Positions 4,605-6,975 of a DNA stretch of 6,975 bases are shown one piece after another (the stretch's first letter is position 1; every line of letters begins with the position of its first letter). The notes beneath the pieces were generated by a model. The model made no database searches. It was given only the letters and a program-made list of their open reading frames with translations, and was not told the origin of the DNA. The translations under genes and the position numbers were made by a program. Source of the stretch: DATJLY01 sp963773665 (GTDB lineage: Bacteria > Pseudomonadota > Alphaproteobacteria > ATCC43930 > CGMCC-115725); assembly GCA_963773665.1 (NCBI GenBank), contig CAVZBZ010000014.1, forward strand, positions 1 through 6,975, given 5' to 3'.

Positions 4605-6975
4605 GCATCCCCGATCACGCGCGCGCAAACTTCCAGACGCTGCTCCGCGCGGCAGCAGACAGGAATCTCGCGCTCATGGAGTGCAGCGACGCCGTGACCG
4701 GCGAGCCGCGCTACGTCATTTGCGCGGTCGGTCGCGACGGAACGGATTTCCTGTTCACACCCTTCGGCCATCTCGCCGACGGCAACCCGTTCGACAACTG
4801 GCTCAAGGGCCGGCGCCGCGCGGTCTGGATCAGCAAGTCCGACAAGCTGATCGAGGATGCGCAGCGCGACTGGTCCGCGCTCGGCATGGAGCGGCTGCTC
4901 GTCACGCCGCTCTCCCGCTTTCGCCAGGGCACGCCGATCCGGCTCGCGCAAGGCGTCCTATTTACGACCTACGCCACGCTGCGCACCGACGAGCGCGGCG
5001 AGAAGCTTTCGCGCGTCCGGCAGATCGTCGAATGGTTGGGCTCCGACTTCGATGGAGTGATCATTTTCGACGAGAGCCATGCGATGCAGAACGCCGTCGG
5101 CGGCAAGGGTGAACGCGGCGATCAGGCCGCCTCGCAGCAGGGACGCGCGGGCTTGCGGCTCCAGCATGCCTTGCCGAACGCCCGCGTGGTCTACGTCTCC
5201 GCCACCGGCGCCACCACGGTCCATAACCTCGCCTACGCCCAGCGCCTCGGGCTATGGGGCGGCGAGGATTTCCCGTTCGCCACCCGCGCCGAATTCGTCG
5301 AGGCGATCGAGGATGGCGGCGTCGCGGCCATGGAGGTGCTGGCGCGCGATCTCAAGGCGCTCGGTCTCTACGCGGCGCGCTCGCTCTCCTATGAAGGTGT
5401 CGAATACGAGCTGGTCGAGCATCAGCTCACGCCCGAGCAGGTCCGCATCTACGACGCCTATGCCGGCGCGTTCTCGATCATTCACAACAATCTCGACGCG
5501 GCGATGCAGGCCGCGAACATCACCGGCGAGACCGGCACGCTGAATGCGCAGGCGAAGTCGGCCGCGCGGTCCGCCTTCGAATCCGCCAAGCAGCGCTTCT
5601 TCGGCCATCTGCTGACCAGCATGAAGACGCCGTCGCTGATCCGCTCGATCGATCGCGATCTCGAGGCCGGCCACGCCGCCGTCATCCAGATCGTCTCGAC
5701 CGGCGAAGCGCTGATGGAGCGCCGGCTCGCGGAGATTCCGACCGAGGACTGGAACGACGTCCAGGTGGACATCACGCCGCGCGAGTACGTCCTCGATTAT
5801 CTCGCCCATTCCTTCCCGGTGCAGCTCTACGAGCCCTTCACCGATTCCGAGGGCAATCTCTCCTCCCGGCCCGTCTATCGCGACGGCCAGCCGGTCGAGA
5901 GCCGCGAGGCCGTCGCCCGCCGGGACCGCCTGATCGAGAAGCTCGCTTCGCTCCCGCCGGTGCCCGGCGCGCTCGATCAGATCATCCAGCGGTTCGGGAC
6001 CGACATGGTGGCCGAGGTCACCGGACGCTCGCGCCGCGTCGTCCGCAAGGGTGACCGACTGATGGTCGAGAACCGTGCCGGCTCCGCCAACCTCGGCGAG
6101 ACCAGCGCCTTCATGGATGACGTGAAGCGCATCCTCGTCTTCTCGGACGCGGGCGGCACCGGACGCAGCTACCACGCCGAGCTATCAGCGCGGAATCGGC
6201 GGCTGCGCGTCCACTATCTGTTGGAACCCGGATGGAAGGCCGATGCGGCGATCCAGGGCCTCGGCCGCACCAACCGCACCAACCAGGCGCAGCCGCCGCT
6301 GTTTCGTCCGATCGCGACCGACGTGAAGGCCGAGAAGCGATTCTTGAGCACGATCGCGCGCCGGCTCGACACGCTCGGCGCGATCACCCGCGGCCAGCGC
6401 CAGACCGGCGGCCAGGGCCTGTTCCGGCCCGAGGACAATCTCGAAAGCCACTACGGGCGCGATGCGCTCCGCCAACTCTACATGCTGCTCGTCAGGGGCA
6501 AGGTCGAAGGCTGCTCGCTTCAGACCTTCGAGGACGCCACCGGCCTGAAGCTGATGGACGCCAACGGCATCAAGGACGAGCTGCCGCCGATCACCACCTT
6601 TCTCAATCGGCTGCTCGCGCTGACAATCGACCTGCAGAACGTGCTGTTCACGGCCTTCGAGCAATTGCTCACGGCCCGCATCGAAGGCGCCATCGCGTCA
6701 GGGACCTATGACGTCGGGCTGGAGACGCTTCGCGCCGAGAGCTTCGTGGTCACCGATCGGCGCTCGATCTACACCCATCCCGGCACCGGCGCGGAGACCC
6801 GCCTGCTCATCGTCACCCAGCGCGAGCGCAATCGCCCTGTGACGCTGGACGAGGCGCTGGATCGCCTCTCCGATCCACGCGCCGTGCTGCTGATCAACGA
6901 GCGCTCCGGCCGCGCGGCCGTGCAGGTCCCGGCGCCGAGCCTCATGCTCGACGACGGCGAAATCGAACGACGCGT
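4601..6975 (+). CDS. DUF6117-like / Strawberry-notch helicase fusion, lacks Walker A, runs off window end
   Basis: One uninterrupted frame of 791 codons, with no stop before the window ends. Residues 1-65 (MSIPDHARANFQTLL... to GNPFD) look like a DUF6117 small protein, normally a separate gene of roughly this size. From about residue 66 (NWLKGRRRAVWISKSDKL) it is a bacterial Strawberry-notch (SNO) protein, a superfamily 2 helicase-like ATPase; complete members are about twice this length and begin with a methyltransferase-like region and a glycine-rich Walker A loop. Seen here: the motif II box DESH at 157-160, SAT at 200-202, the conserved VSATGATTVHNLAYA region, then the C-terminal lobe with SDAGGTGRS at 515-523 and the motif VI-like QGLGRTNRTNQ at 552-562. 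The P-loop is absent, so ATP hydrolysis should fail as encoded. The likely cause is a deletion joining two neighbours. The start overlaps the previous stop (ATGA), with GAGG at 4591-4594. The missing C-terminus lies beyond 6975. Confidence 0.85.
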   Translation, partial: MSIPDHARANFQTLLRAAADRNLALMECSDAVTGEPRYVICAVGRDGTDFLFTPFGHLADGNPFDNWLKGRRRAVWISKSDKLIEDAQRDWSALGMERLLVTPLSRFRQGTPIRLAQGVLFTTYATLRTDERGEKLSRVRQIVEWLGSDFDGVIIFDESHAMQNAVGGKGERGDQAASQQGRAGLRLQHALPNARVVYVSATGATTVHNLAYAQRLGLWGGEDFPFATRAEFVEAIEDGGVAAMEVLARDLKALGLYAARSLSYEGVEYELVEHQLTPEQVRIYDAYAGAFSIIHNNLDAAMQAANITGETGTLNAQAKSAARSAFESAKQRFFGHLLTSMKTPSLIRSIDRDLEAGHAAVIQIVSTGEALMERRLAEIPTEDWNDVQVDITPREYVLDYLAHSFPVQLYEPFTDSEGNLSSRPVYRDGQPVESREAVARRDRLIEKLASLPPVPGALDQIIQRFGTDMVAEVTGRSRRVVRKGDRLMVENRAGSANLGETSAFMDDVKRILVFSDAGGTGRSYHAELSARNRRLRVHYLLEPGWKADAAIQGLGRTNRTNQAQPPLFRPIATDVKAEKRFLSTIARRLDTLGAITRGQRQTGGQGLFRPEDNLESHYGRDALRQLYMLLVRGKVEGCSLQTFEDATGLKLMDANGIKDELPPITTFLNRLLALTIDLQNVLFTAFEQLLTARIEGAIASGTYDVGLETLRAESFVVTDRRSIYTHPGTGAETRLLIVTQRERNRPVTLDEALDRLSDPRAVLLINERSGRAAVQVPAPSLMLDDGEIERR
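4784..4804 (+). other. Probable deletion junction between DUF6117-like and SNO helicase genes
   Basis: The DUF6117-like similarity ends around GNPFD and the helicase similarity begins at (D)NWLKGRRRA, so the breakpoint lies at about residues 62-68. The exact base cannot be fixed because Asp-Asn could belong to either parent. What was lost, judged from the family, is the short C-terminal tail of the DUF6117-like protein, any genes between, and the N-terminal several hundred residues of the helicase. Confidence 0.6.

Noticed and set aside
5252..6175. 307-codon open frame on the minus strand
   Set aside because: It is antisense to the helicase coding sequence, whose motifs are unmistakable. Its product is Arg/Gly/Ala/Asp-rich without domains, as expected for the reverse frame of GC-rich codons.
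1..6975. CRISPR array, insertion sequence, tRNA or rRNA
   Set aside because: No regularly spaced direct repeats, no terminal inverted repeats around a transposase-like frame, and no tRNA-like cloverleaf were seen. The only recurring sequence is the three-copy hairpin unit.

Overview
The window is GC-rich, with strongly G/C-biased third codon positions and Shine-Dalgarno sites of the GGAG type. The gene set (a long ParB-like protein, several small conserved proteins of unknown function, and a Strawberry-notch helicase) is one I know from plasmids and integrative/conjugative elements of Alphaproteobacteria, especially Rhizobiales and relatives. I read it as the housekeeping block of such an element, not as core chromosome. 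Everything supported lies on the + strand. No transposase, integrase, tRNA, rRNA or CRISPR array is visible.

Layout. Bases 25-70 form a two-tier hairpin leader directly before the start of a ParB/RepB/Spo0J-like gene (83-2211), whose reading frame is broken by two one-base insertions. Three blocks of small genes follow. Each block is preceded by nearly the same GCCCGGC...GCCGGGC hairpin, which ends about 23 bases before the first ATG. Block 1 (2312-3373) holds a DUF6878-like protein, a DUF6915-like protein and a 64-residue basic protein. Block 2 (3442-4187) holds two unnamed small proteins joined by an ATGA overlap; the second reads anomalously through the next hairpin. Block 3 (4180-6975) holds an unnamed 141-residue protein broken by a one-base deletion, joined by ATGA overlap to a long reading frame that leaves the window still open.

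That last frame is the most striking object. Its first ~65 residues are a DUF6117-like small protein. It then passes, in frame and without a stop, into the middle of a Strawberry-notch helicase, just downstream of where the Walker A motif would lie. The methyltransferase-like N-terminus and the ATP-binding loop normally found in this family are missing, while the DESH box, the SAT motif and the C-terminal helicase lobe are present. The simplest reading is a deletion that fused two neighbouring genes.

Taken together, three clear single-base frame breaks, one probable further break and an in-frame deletion fusion in 7 kb suggest either a very recently decaying copy of the element or an error-prone assembly. 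Outside these points the frames are clean, so damage is recent or artificial. Within each block genes are tightly packed or overlapping and are probably translationally coupled; the hairpins probably act as terminators or attenuators between blocks. Function beyond ParB-like DNA binding and helicase-type remodelling is not established for these genes. Family assignments come from recall of family sequences, not from a search.
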